Assembly (NCBI RefSeq): GCF_000092065.1
Contig: NC_009358.1
Span: forward strand, 744,001 to 808,000
DNA length: 64,000 nucleotides
From: Ostreococcus lucimarinus CCE9901
Lineage: Eukaryota; Chlorophyta; Mamiellophyceae; Mamiellales; Bathycoccaceae
Reading direction: 5' to 3'
The translations under genes and the position numbers were made by a program. The notes under the pieces are model-generated. The model searched no databases, was not told where the DNA came from, and saw nothing but the letters and a program-made list of their open reading frames with translations. This document shows, one piece after another, positions 46,166 to 54,751 of this stretch. Each line of letters starts with the position of its first letter. The first letter of the stretch is position 1.

Positions 46166-49100
46166 ATGGCGACGACGGAACGCGGCGACGCCGACGCGCT
46201 GTGGCGCGCGATCAGCGCGGTGACCGCGGTGGGGGGTGCGCGTGAGAGCGATGCGTCGGAGACGCGCGCGACGGAGGCGCGGGATGGGACGGCGGGTGGG
46301 ATGGGAGGGAAGATGAAGGACGCGCGCGCGCGAGGGGACGCCGTCGACGACGCGCGGCGGCCGAGCGCTCGCGCGAGCGGGGAGCGACGACGGGCGGTTT
46401 TGAGCGAGCCGGACGCGGTGCCGGTGGTGCGATTCGGCGCGGTCGACGTGGGAGGTACCGGGTGCGAGGGGTTGGATATCGTGAACGACACGGCGTTGAC
46501 GCAAGAAGTCGCGTTCGCGGATTGCGAAGCGATCGCTCGAGACGGCTTCTCGCTCGATCGAGAGACGTTGACGATTCAACCCGGCACGACGGAGCGCGTA
46601 CAGTTGACGTGGACGCCGCAGAGGGCGATGGCGGCGACGTACTGCGGGCAAATCTCGTTCGTGGTCGTCGCGGAGGCGCCGGTACCCATGCCCGAGGTGG
46701 AGATGAAGGCGCGCATTCGCGGCGTGGCCAAGGGCGAAGTTTTACGACCGTTGACGAATGAAGCGCCCGAGGAACGCGTGGCGAGCGCGACGAAACGTCC
46801 GCGAGATGCGAGGTTGGCGACGCGGCGGTCGCTCGCGACGTCGCCGCGCAAACTCGCGGGTGAGGATAAGTTGGCGTTGGACGCGATGCGTGCGAAGCAG
46901 CGTCGGCTGGAGGACGAACCGGCGACTTTGGCGCTCGCGCCGGTGGCGCGAGCGCTGCAACTTCAGCGAGAAGATTCGGCGTCGGGCGACGCCCACGAGG
47001 GTTCTACGAGTCGAAACGTGTCCGACGAGTTCCAAGCGGGAATATGGTTGCGTCAGCAAGAGCTCGCGTTCATTGCGTGGTTGAATCACACCATCGTCAT
47101 CGACGACGTCGGCACGATGGGCGACGACTCGCCGTCTGCGAACCGAGGAGGGAACGCCTCGGCTCGCGAAGTGCGGCAAACTGTTCGAAACAAACTCACG
47201 TCATTGTACAGCTACGATGACGAGCTCGGGAGAGTCCTGAAAAAGACCTACAGACACGTTGACAACGCTCGATTCAGATTGAACACCGGACAGACGTTCA
47301 TGGATAACGTCGCGCTCAAGGAGGAATTTGCGCGCGCGCTGTCGTGCTTCTCACCGTTTTGGTTGCAACTCGGCGTCGATGTGGTTGTCGGCGGAGGCAT
47401 CGTGTGGAAGCGACGCGGCGATTTGCACGAGATTCAGAAGGAATGCATCGCCGCCTTGTTCCGTGATAGAGATTTGGAGATTGAATTTGGAACCGGGCAC
47501 GTGCCCGGCGCGCCGCCGTTCGCACACGGATACGAAGAGGCGTTGAGCCGAAGCGTTCTCAAGCGCGTTTTACTGCTGGTGTTCATTCTCGATCGCGCAG
47601 CGATGAGTGGGTTACCCCCGAACACGCCATTACTTATGCGTCCTCACGCGGCGCTCAAACGAAGTGAAGACATACTTCGCACGGCGTTGCAAGGCTCGAT
47701 GTACGGCGAAGGCGACGTCATTCGCAACTTGAGTCAATGTTCGTACAAGTTGCACTACAAACAAAATCCCATTCGTGAGTACGACTTTCAGTGCACGAAC
47801 TTGGCTGTCGATTTGCGCGACGGCGTGCGTCTATGCCGACTCATGGAAGTTTTGAACGCCGACGTACTCTTCATGAGCTACGACGAAAAGAACAAGGAAT
47901 GGAAGCGAAGTCTGTTGAGCGAGGTGCACTTCCCATGCGCATCCAGGGCTCACAGGGTGCAGAATGTCGAGGTTGCGCTGCGAGCGATCAAGGATCAACA
48001 AGTTGGCTTGCCTGGTACGTGGAGCCGAATCAAAGCTGAGGATATCGTCGATGGTCACCTCGAGCACACGATGGGGTTGTTGTGGGCGTTGATGATGCAC
48101 TATTCGGCGCCGGGCTTGCTCCTGCCCAAGTCGTTGGACTCAGAGATCACTAGATTGGGCGGTAAAGTGCCAGATATCAAGCGTATCGAACGGCTGTCAG
48201 CGGCACGACGCGGTGATTCCGTCATAGAAGCGCCGCAGTGCGCCATGGAAGCGCGCCTATACGCCTGGGCGCGGGCTGCGTGCGCGACTCAAAACGTTGA
48301 GCTCAACAATCTCGGCGGCGCTTTCACCGATGGTCGCGCTCTGTGCGCTCTTATTCGCGCTTACGCGCCCATGATGATTCCAAAGCGTCGCATTGGTAAT
48401 GCTCCGCTGAAGCTCGACGATGCGAATGCGGATACGGCAAAACACGCTCGGGAGTTGGCGCGTGACAACTTTGCTGCGGTTGCCAAGGCACTTCAAGCGC
48501 TCGGCGGCGTGCCGAACCCAACGTTTGATATACGATTTACCAGTGACGAAGGCCTGGACTCTCCTGATCCACGGGCAGTAAGTGGATACTTGCTGTTTCT
48601 CAGCGCGCGCTTGCTGTTATTGCGGCAGCAAGAAGTCGCTTGCGTCCGCATCCAACGCTGGTGGAGATGGAATCGTCCAAACCGACCCAAGTTTGCCGAA
48701 GTCGTTCGCAAGTGGAACGCGGCGTCGACGGTAATTGCATCGCACGTTCGCCGCGTACAGGCAGTGGACGCGGTAAATGCGCGAAAGAATGCAATCGTAA
48801 AGCTGCAATCTTTCCGACGCGCGTGCGTAGCGCGGCGAGAGTTCCTCAATATGAAGAATGCCGCGGTGAAGATTCAATCCTTCAAACGCATGCACACGGC
48901 GCGCCTGGAATTCCAAGACACAAAGTGGGCGGTGGAAAAGGTGCAAAAGATGCGACGAGGTTGCGCGCAAAGAAATCAGTTCTTGCGCAAAAAGCAAGCT
49001 GCGACTTTGATCCAAGGTTGGTACCGAACGGTTTGTGCGCGTAACGAATACGTGAACAAGACGTGCGCTGCGACCATTATACAGATGCACTGGAGGGCTT

Positions 49101-50524
49101 TTGCCGCGCGCGCCGAAGCAAAGCGCATCGTCGAAGCGCGAATGAAAATAATTCACAGCGCTGCAACGAAGATTCAAGCTGCGTTTCGAAAATGTATGAT
49201 GCGCAAGCACTTCCTTCGCTTGCGTTGGTTCGTGATTTTATCGCAAGCGCGCGCTCGCGCCGCCGCCGCGCGCCGGACCTTTGTGGCGCAAAAGAAGGCT
49301 AGCGTGACAATCCAACGGCGTGTTCGACGATTTTTGGACTACAATGCGTACAAACGTCGTTCGCAAATGATAGAAAACGAGCGTCAGAAGAAAGCTGCGA
49401 CGACGATTCAACGTCACTGGCGTGGATACAACACGCGCGACGGACTCGACAACATTCAATGGAAGACGTACTTCGTCACGTTGCTGCAAGCATACGTGCG
49501 ACGTTGGCAAACTCGTCGCAAGTTCGTGAACGAAATTTTACCGCGTCAAAAAGAGCTCAAGTTGCAAGCGCGGAAGACGCAGATGCGTGCGCGAATGGCT
49601 CGTGAGCGCGAGGCGGCGACATGCATTCAAAAGTTCTGCCGCGGTCACCTCGCTAGAAAAACAGTGAGAAAGATGCGGCGCAAGGCGTCCAAGGCGAAAC
49701 GAGCCGAGAAGGATGCCGCCGCGAATCTACTTCAAAAGGAAGAGAAATCTAGCGAGGAAATCACTCAGCGAAGTCGGCGTCCTGTGTCGGCGTTCACGAG
49801 AAAAGCTTTGCTCGAACAACACGTGGTGGTAATCCAAGCCTTCGTTCGCGGCTGGCTCGCGCGAAAGCACGCGGTGCATAAATTGGAGTGGCATCGCAAG
49901 AGAATCGCCGCCAAGGCGCAGCCTGTCAATCCTTTACACGCGCGCGCTGAACAAGCTGCGAATATGATCGCCGCACCGCACGCACGCGATGACTGCCTGC
50001 GTGGTTGCACGTTCTTCACCGAACACTGGAATCTGTCCAAGACGTGTCGAGGCATCGTCACCTCGCCTCGCGTGCTGCACGCGTTGATGCGCAACGTTCG
50101 ACAGTGCAGCCGCTCGGCGTCACAAGTACCTTTGTTGACCGCGGCGTACGATTTGTTCGAGATCATCGCACGCGATAAGCACTACGCGAGTGCGTTGGAA
50201 CAATGCCCCGACAGTGTGATGACCATGACGGAGCATCTGCAACAGTACCGCGACAGGCCGACGCTTTTGGAATCCGCGGTGAACACGATGGTGGCGTTGT
50301 TTGAAAACTCGTCCAACAAGCGGTCTTTGGTAAGCGAAAAGTTTTTGACGCGCGTCGAAAAAATGAGAGATATCATCGACAGCAATCGCATCGTGCACAG
50401 ACGTCGGGCGATGACTTTTGCGCAGCAAGGAAGATACAAGGAAGAAACCGAAGCGCGCGACGCGTTGGTCAAGACGGAGCAAACGCTCGCGTGCTTGAAA
50501 AAGTTGACTCGTACGTTGACGTAA
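46166..50524 (+). CDS. ASPM: ASPM/Asp-like spindle-pole protein
   Basis: 1452 residues from ATG 46166. Domains: an ASH/MSP-like beta domain (about residues 70-165; VVRFGAVDVGGTGCEGLDIV, LTIQPGTTERVQLTW); a helical linker; calponin-homology domain 1 (about 510-650, NLAVDLRDGVRLCRLMEVLN); CH2 (about 690-815, LYAWARAACATQNVEL, GRALCALIRAYAP); at least a dozen IQ motifs (about 820-1245; e.g. ACVRIQRWWRWNRPN, AATLIQGWYRTVCARNEY, VVVIQAFVRGWLARKH); and a helical armadillo-like C-terminus (about 1260-1450). This order is that of ASPM/Asp, which focuses microtubule minus ends at spindle poles and binds calmodulin. It is the largest gene in the window. The ASH-CH-IQ-ARM set is complete. Confidence 0.93.
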   Translation: MATTERGDADALWRAISAVTAVGGARESDASETRATEARDGTAGGMGGKMKDARARGDAVDDARRPSARASGERRRAVLSEPDAVPVVRFGAVDVGGTGCEGLDIVNDTALTQEVAFADCEAIARDGFSLDRETLTIQPGTTERVQLTWTPQRAMAATYCGQISFVVVAEAPVPMPEVEMKARIRGVAKGEVLRPLTNEAPEERVASATKRPRDARLATRRSLATSPRKLAGEDKLALDAMRAKQRRLEDEPATLALAPVARALQLQREDSASGDAHEGSTSRNVSDEFQAGIWLRQQELAFIAWLNHTIVIDDVGTMGDDSPSANRGGNASAREVRQTVRNKLTSLYSYDDELGRVLKKTYRHVDNARFRLNTGQTFMDNVALKEEFARALSCFSPFWLQLGVDVVVGGGIVWKRRGDLHEIQKECIAALFRDRDLEIEFGTGHVPGAPPFAHGYEEALSRSVLKRVLLLVFILDRAAMSGLPPNTPLLMRPHAALKRSEDILRTALQGSMYGEGDVIRNLSQCSYKLHYKQNPIREYDFQCTNLAVDLRDGVRLCRLMEVLNADVLFMSYDEKNKEWKRSLLSEVHFPCASRAHRVQNVEVALRAIKDQQVGLPGTWSRIKAEDIVDGHLEHTMGLLWALMMHYSAPGLLLPKSLDSEITRLGGKVPDIKRIERLSAARRGDSVIEAPQCAMEARLYAWARAACATQNVELNNLGGAFTDGRALCALIRAYAPMMIPKRRIGNAPLKLDDANADTAKHARELARDNFAAVAKALQALGGVPNPTFDIRFTSDEGLDSPDPRAVSGYLLFLSARLLLLRQQEVACVRIQRWWRWNRPNRPKFAEVVRKWNAASTVIASHVRRVQAVDAVNARKNAIVKLQSFRRACVARREFLNMKNAAVKIQSFKRMHTARLEFQDTKWAVEKVQKMRRGCAQRNQFLRKKQAATLIQGWYRTVCARNEYVNKTCAATIIQMHWRAFAARAEAKRIVEARMKIIHSAATKIQAAFRKCMMRKHFLRLRWFVILSQARARAAAARRTFVAQKKASVTIQRRVRRFLDYNAYKRRSQMIENERQKKAATTIQRHWRGYNTRDGLDNIQWKTYFVTLLQAYVRRWQTRRKFVNEILPRQKELKLQARKTQMRARMAREREAATCIQKFCRGHLARKTVRKMRRKASKAKRAEKDAAANLLQKEEKSSEEITQRSRRPVSAFTRKALLEQHVVVIQAFVRGWLARKHAVHKLEWHRKRIAAKAQPVNPLHARAEQAANMIAAPHARDDCLRGCTFFTEHWNLSKTCRGIVTSPRVLHALMRNVRQCSRSASQVPLLTAAYDLFEIIARDKHYASALEQCPDSVMTMTEHLQQYRDRPTLLESAVNTMVALFENSSNKRSLVSEKFLTRVEKMRDIIDSNRIVHRRRAMTFAQQGRYKEETEARDALVKTEQTLACLKKLTRTLT

Positions 50525-50530
50525 TAAAGT

Positions 50531-50535
50531 TGTAA
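50531..50535 (+). terminator. TGTAA polyadenylation signal of the ASPM-like gene
   Basis: TGTAA seven bases beyond the stop codon, within taataaagttgtaaaatc; the only strong candidate in the 51-bp convergent gap to the cycloisomerase gene. Confidence 0.5.
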
Positions 50536-50575
50536 AATCACATCTCGACTACTACAAGCTCTTCTTTCGATGGCA

Positions 50576-51493
50576 TCACCCTCTGATGCGCATGGTGAAC
50601 GGAATGCGCAGATACACGCGAACGAAATCTAACAAACACAGCACCGCCATGCCGCTCCCCATCGCTTCCCAAAACACTTGCGACATCGGCATCGCCTTCG
50701 TCTCGTCCACGCGCAGGAACATTGGGAACGACACCAAGAAGTAAATTCCATAAAATGCCGATCCGAGCGTGTACGCCATGTGCCGATCGGCGAAGGAGTA
50801 ATACGGGAATCCGCAAATGGTTAAACTCTCCATGAACGCCGTCGAGTACGCCATCGCGCCCACCGCCGCGCACTCGAATCCGAAACGCCAAGCGTCGTTC
50901 ACGTACCCCGTTCGAATCCGTCGCAACGCCGCGTTCGACAACACGTGGTAAAACATGAAATACGCGTGCGTCATGAGATACATCGAGATCGGCACGTCGT
51001 TCAAGCGGTGCGCGTCGAACGTGTACTCCGCCTTGAGCACCGCGTAAAAGTAGTGCGTGTACCAGTAATTTCCGATAAAGCTGAACACCGCGATCCACAC
51101 GTTCGCCTTCACGATGTAACGCTCGCTCAGCGCTTTCCCTCGATCGCTCGCGCTCGGGCGCATCAGCGGCGCGACGATCGCCGGCGCCGCGCACGCGCCG
51201 CAATACGCCAGGTACCCCCCACGCCCGAACGACTCGTACGCCCGCGTCGCGATCACCACCCCCACGCTCGCGATCCAGCACGCCGAGTACTTCAGGCAAA
51301 ACATCTCCCCCTCCGCCTTGCTCGCGCGCGTCTTCGCGCACGCGAACCACCGCGCGCCGCTCGTCGCCGCCGTCGTCGTCGTCCGCCGCCTCGTCGTCTT
51401 CACCGGCGTCAGCGTCGCGTACGACGCCAGGATCGTCGCCAGGATCGCGGTGAATATCACCGCCATGTCCGTCCACACGTCCCCGGTCGTCAT
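50576..51493 (-). CDS. CPI1: Cycloeucalenol cycloisomerase (sterol biosynthesis)
   Basis: 305 residues, multi-pass membrane protein. It opens the cyclopropane ring of cycloeucalenol to give obtusifoliol in the plant-type sterol pathway (ER). Family motifs: ANVWIAVFSFIGNYWYTHYF, AEYTFDAHRLNDVPISMYLM, THAYFMFYHVLSN, MESLTICGFPYYSFADRHMA and FYGIYFLVSFPMFLRVDE. About eight hydrophobic segments. Start chosen at ATG 51493 (MTTGDVW); the frame continues upstream to 51637 but adds a Ser/Arg-rich segment unlike the family. Its presence shows sterols are made through cycloartenol. Confidence 0.92.
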   Translation of the reverse strand: MTTGDVWTDMAVIFTAILATILASYATLTPVKTTRRRTTTTAATSGARWFACAKTRASKAEGEMFCLKYSACWIASVGVVIATRAYESFGRGGYLAYCGACAAPAIVAPLMRPSASDRGKALSERYIVKANVWIAVFSFIGNYWYTHYFYAVLKAEYTFDAHRLNDVPISMYLMTHAYFMFYHVLSNAALRRIRTGYVNDAWRFGFECAAVGAMAYSTAFMESLTICGFPYYSFADRHMAYTLGSAFYGIYFLVSFPMFLRVDETKAMPMSQVFWEAMGSGMAVLCLLDFVRVYLRIPFTMRIRG

Positions 51494-51569
51494 CGCGCGC
51501 GTCGTCGCGATCGCGCGTCGCTCTGGCGTCTCGGCGTCGTCACTCTGGCGCGTCTCGATCGTCGACGCG

Positions 51570-51990
51570 ATGAGCGGCAAGGCGCTCGCGAGCGACAGCG
51601 AAGACGACGACGTCGCCGTCCCGGCGAAGCGCGTCAACGACGTCGACGCCGCCGACGCGCCGCCGGCGAAGAAGGTGCGCCGCGCGCGACGCCGCGACGC
51701 GCGAACGACGGACCGACTGACGCTTTTTAAATCAGACGGCGACGAAACCGACGACGAGCGACGCGCGCGAGGGCAAGAAGCCCGCGCGCGAGGACGACGA
51801 CGACGACGACGATAGCGACGCGGATTCGGTCGACAGCGAGTGCGTGGACGATCTGTCGGGGGACGAGGTGGACGCGTCGAACATCATAGAGGGCGGTCGA
51901 CGCGCCAGGCGCGGACGACCGACGACGTTCACGGCGGAGATGTACGCCAAGGCGGGGCCGGCGTTCGGCAGCGATTCGGACGATGAGTGA
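51570..51990 (+). CDS. CHZ-motif histone chaperone (H2A.Z type), two exons
   Basis: Spliced gene, 119 residues: exon 1 51570-51674, intron 51675-51735 (61 bp, GTGCGCCGCG donor, GACTGAC 19 bp before the aaatcag acceptor), exon 2 51736-51990. The product is acidic and disordered, with Ser/Asp patches (SDSEDDDVAVP; EDDDDDDDSDADS) and the motif LSGDEVDASNIIEGGRRARR, which matches the CHZ motif (D-x-S-N-I-I-x-x-x-R-R-x-R) of Chz1/HIRIP3 proteins that hold H2A.Z-H2B dimers. Neither exon alone makes a proper ORF, so it is easily missed. The C-terminus ends GSDSDDE, a possible CK2 site. Confidence 0.75.
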
Positions 51991-52055
51991 GCGCGCGCGA
52001 GGTGAAACGCTAGCGATGTGATCGAACGAACGAACGAAACGGTAAACGACACACC

Positions 52056-52454
52056 ATGGCGCGCGGAGACGGCGCCGCCGCGGCGCTGTTTCGCCGCATC
52101 ATCCGCGCCGCGCGCGCGCTCGATCGCGTCGAGGCGAGGGACGCCGTCGTCGAAGCGCGCGCGGCGTTTCGAGCGCGCGCCGACGTCAGCGGCGCCGCGC
52201 TCGAGGACGCGCTCGAACGGGGCGAGCAAAGACTAGCGCTGGCTTCACATTATGGCATCGCGTACGAACGCATAGCGCACGCGAAACTCGCGGGAGGCGG
52301 GAATAAAGACGTCGAGGTGCCGTCGACGAAGGCGTTTAACACCGCCGTCGCGCGAGCGCAGTTCCCGGTGAACCCGGCGAACGCGGCGGCGCGGGCGAAG
52401 GCGCGGGCGAGACGAGGGGCGGTGGCGAACGCCGAGCGACGGACGAACGAATGA
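52056..52454 (+). CDS. LYR-motif mitochondrial protein
   Basis: 132 residues. The start ALFRRIIRAARALDRVEARD (L-F-R replacing L-Y-R) followed by EARAAFRARADVSGAALEDA and the basic ERGEQRLALASHYGIAYERI fit the Complex1_LYR family of small three-helix proteins. These bind acyl-ACP and serve in Fe-S or respiratory-complex assembly or on the mitoribosome. The C-terminal third (NPANAAARAKARARRGAVAN) is basic and probably disordered. Which LYR member it is cannot be decided by eye. No classical presequence is needed in this family. Confidence 0.68.
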   Translation: MARGDGAAAALFRRIIRAARALDRVEARDAVVEARAAFRARADVSGAALEDALERGEQRLALASHYGIAYERIAHAKLAGGGNKDVEVPSTKAFNTAVARAQFPVNPANAAARAKARARRGAVANAERRTNE

Positions 52455-52509
52455 ATCGAGCGTGGGAATCTATCTATGCCTATGATCTAGCCCTAGCAAC
52501 CTAGCTGTT

Positions 52510-53676
52510 TTACTGCGATGACCATAGCGATCGCGTGCCGTAGTTTTTCGTCTCTCGGTACGCGGGCGCGGTGTAGAGAAATTGCAACACCGGTCGATTG
52601 GCGAGCGAGTCGTTCGCCATGCCGCGGTGGAGTAAGCGGTAGTCGTACGCCACGCTTTGACCCGCGTCGAGAATTCCATCGAAGGAGAGTCGTAAGATCA
52701 AGCTCGCGTCGCCAAAACCGATGAGTTTACTCGTCTTGTGACTGCGCATGAAGAACTGCGTAAAACCGGTTTCGCGCGATAAATCGATCAACGGCATGAA
52801 GACGCAGACGCCGTACGGCGGTGCGTGACCGCATCCCGTGCGGACGTCGCACTCGACGTCGAGATGTCGACCGTCTGCGTGCCACTCTTGATTTTTCGCG
52901 CCGGGTCTGGAATACACCACCGACACGTGCACGTTCCAACCGTTCGGCATGAGCGCGTCGACGAGCGCGCGCCACGGCGCGTCGTCGCGCGCGAGCGCGC
53001 GAAGCGTCGCCCACTCCTCGAGTTCTAAATCTACTAGAGCATCGAATCGCTCGCCTCCACGCGAACCAATCTCTCGAAACGCGAATCGATCGCGCCCGTA
53101 CACTATATCCCCGAACGATTCCTCGAACCTCCGCTCGACGCGTTCCACGAATCGCTCCGTCGCCTCGCGAATTTCCCGCGTCGTCTCTTCGTCCACCGCT
53201 TTCAAGCACGTCGCCACGCCCGCGTCTGCGAACGCCGCCACGCGCTCTTCATCCGTCCTGTCCTTCCGTCCCCAATCGAGCGTCTCTTTCGTCACCGCAT
53301 CGATCGATCCCAGCGGCACGTATCCCGGCGCCGTCATCGTCGTCGTCGCCTCGGCGTCCCAACCGCGCGTCGCCATCCACGCCCGCACCCGCCGTTCCAG
53401 CCGCGCGTCCTCGCTCGAGCACGCGCGACACCGCCACGCGATCGTGACGTCCATCGCGCGCGCGTCGTCGTCGTCGTCGGCGCTCGCGCGCGCGCGCTCG
53501 AGCTCGACGACGCGCGCGTCGCGTTTCGCCGTCCATCGCAGCGCGGCGAGGTGCGCGGCGAGCGCGTCGTCGTCGCGCGCGCGCGTCGTCACGCGCAGGA
53601 CGTGCGTGGAGAGCGCGCGATCGTCGTCGTACAGCGCCTCGTCGCTCGCCTCGTCGTCGTCGTCGTCGTCAGTCAT
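52510..53676 (-). CDS. PhyH-like Fe(II)/2-oxoglutarate dioxygenase
   Basis: 388 residues from ATG 53676. An acidic start (MTDDDDDDEASDEALYDDD) and a ~110-residue N-terminal region with cysteines (AWRCRACSSEDARLERR) precede the dioxygenase fold. Iron ligands are visible: H-x-D in NQEWHADGRHLDVE and the distal His in YDYRLLHRGMANDSLANRPV, with the Arg that binds 2-oxoglutarate (NRPVLQF). VSVVYSRPGAKNQEWH and GVCVFMPLIDLSRETGFTQF are typical of phytanoyl-CoA dioxygenase relatives. Substrate unknown. Divergent from the E2 gene by 62 bp. Confidence 0.82.
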   Translation of the reverse strand: MTDDDDDDEASDEALYDDDRALSTHVLRVTTRARDDDALAAHLAALRWTAKRDARVVELERARASADDDDDARAMDVTIAWRCRACSSEDARLERRVRAWMATRGWDAEATTTMTAPGYVPLGSIDAVTKETLDWGRKDRTDEERVAAFADAGVATCLKAVDEETTREIREATERFVERVERRFEESFGDIVYGRDRFAFREIGSRGGERFDALVDLELEEWATLRALARDDAPWRALVDALMPNGWNVHVSVVYSRPGAKNQEWHADGRHLDVECDVRTGCGHAPPYGVCVFMPLIDLSRETGFTQFFMRSHKTSKLIGFGDASLILRLSFDGILDAGQSVAYDYRLLHRGMANDSLANRPVLQFLYTAPAYRETKNYGTRSLWSSQ

Positions 53677-53738
53677 GACGATGACTCGAGACGCGACGCC
53701 GAGTGGCGGCACTGCGCGCCGCGCGCACGGAAGGAACG

Positions 53739-54403
53739 ATGAGCGATCAGGCGGTGTTGCTGCTCCGGAAGCAGCTCAAAGGTGCGACGCGCGCGACGCG
53801 ACGCGCGCGACGCGGATTCGGGCGCGACGCGCGACGCGACGACGGCGCGAGCGATGGGATTTCGACCGATCGCTGGCGGCGGTGTCGCGCGTCTGTTTCG
53901 GCGCGCACGCGCGGGAGACTGACGCGAACGCGTCGCGAACGCGAGCAGAGCTTTCGAGAAACCCGATCGAGGGGTTCTCCGCGGGTTTGGTGGATGATTG
54001 CAACGTGTTCGAGTGGCAAGTCACGGTCATGGGACCGCCCGAGACGCTGTACGAGGGCGGGTTCTTTACGTGTAACATGTCGTTTCCGAAAGATTATCCG
54101 AATAAGCCGCCGACGGTGAAGTTCGTGAGCGAGATGTGGCATCCGAACGTGTACGCCGATGGACGGGTGTGCATATCGATCTTACACTCGCCTGGGAATG
54201 ATCCCAACGGGTACGAGGACGCGAGCGAGCGATGGAGTCCGGTGCAGACGGTGGAGACGATTATGTTGAGCGTGATTTCTATGCTTTCCGATCCGAACGA
54301 TGAGAGCCCGGCGAACGTAGACGCGGCCAAGGAGTGGCGTGATGATTATCCGGCGTTCAAGAAGCGTGTGGCGCGATGTGTGCGAAGGAGTCAAGAGGAG
54401 TAA
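53739..54403 (+). CDS. UBE2G1: Ubiquitin-conjugating enzyme E2, UBE2G/UBC7 type, two exons
   Basis: Spliced gene, 165 residues: exon 1 53739-53781 (14 codons plus one base), intron 53782-53948 (167 bp, GTGCGACG donor, GACTGAC 33 bp before cgagcag), exon 2 53949-54403. Joined N-terminus MSDQAVLLLRKQLKELSRNP then IEGFSAGLVDDCNVFEW matches UBE2G. The active-site Cys lies in YADGRVCISILHSPGNDPNG, which also has the 13-residue acidic-loop insertion of UBC7/UBE2G enzymes (GNDPNGYEDASERW). The C-terminus has ESPANVDAAKEWRDDYPAFK. It works in ER-associated degradation with RING E3s. Confidence 0.95.
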
Positions 54404-54542
54404 TCGCGCGGTTGATTCGGCGCCGATGCGAAAAATCGGTGACTCAGTAGACAAACAACTCAGCAAATAGCGAGAGCCCAACGGCGCTCTATAGATAGAA
54501 GCTCGATGATGACGATGCTGAAGCAGCTCCAAGAACGACGGC

Positions 54543-54575
<33 letters not shown>

Positions 54576-54751
54576 AGATTTATTTGTAATACGACGCACT
54601 GGAATTTGTTATGGAAGTGTTGCACGCCGTTTGCACGTCATAAAGAATGTGCCACTAAAGTGACAGTCATTTTGATCCGACGCGCACATCGCGCGCGCGA
54701 ACGCGCGCTAATCACTGGAGTTTTTTTATGGATATTGCATGATGTTTTAGT
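54404..54751. other. Intergenic region with (GAC)n triplet run
   Basis: 348 bp between convergent genes. A triplet tract of gacgacggc/gac units lies at about 54533-54576, followed by tatttgtaatacg, whose TGTAA (54585-54589) may be the poly(A) signal of the E2 gene. An AT-rich stretch (tttttttatggatattgcatg) at about 54720-54745 adjoins the AlaRS stop. No RNA gene or ORF is supported. Confidence 0.5.

Noticed and set aside
54533-54576. (GAC)n tract as a possible CRISPR or satellite array
   Set aside because: It is a simple triplet run with no spacers; the same triplets are frequent in coding Asp runs here.
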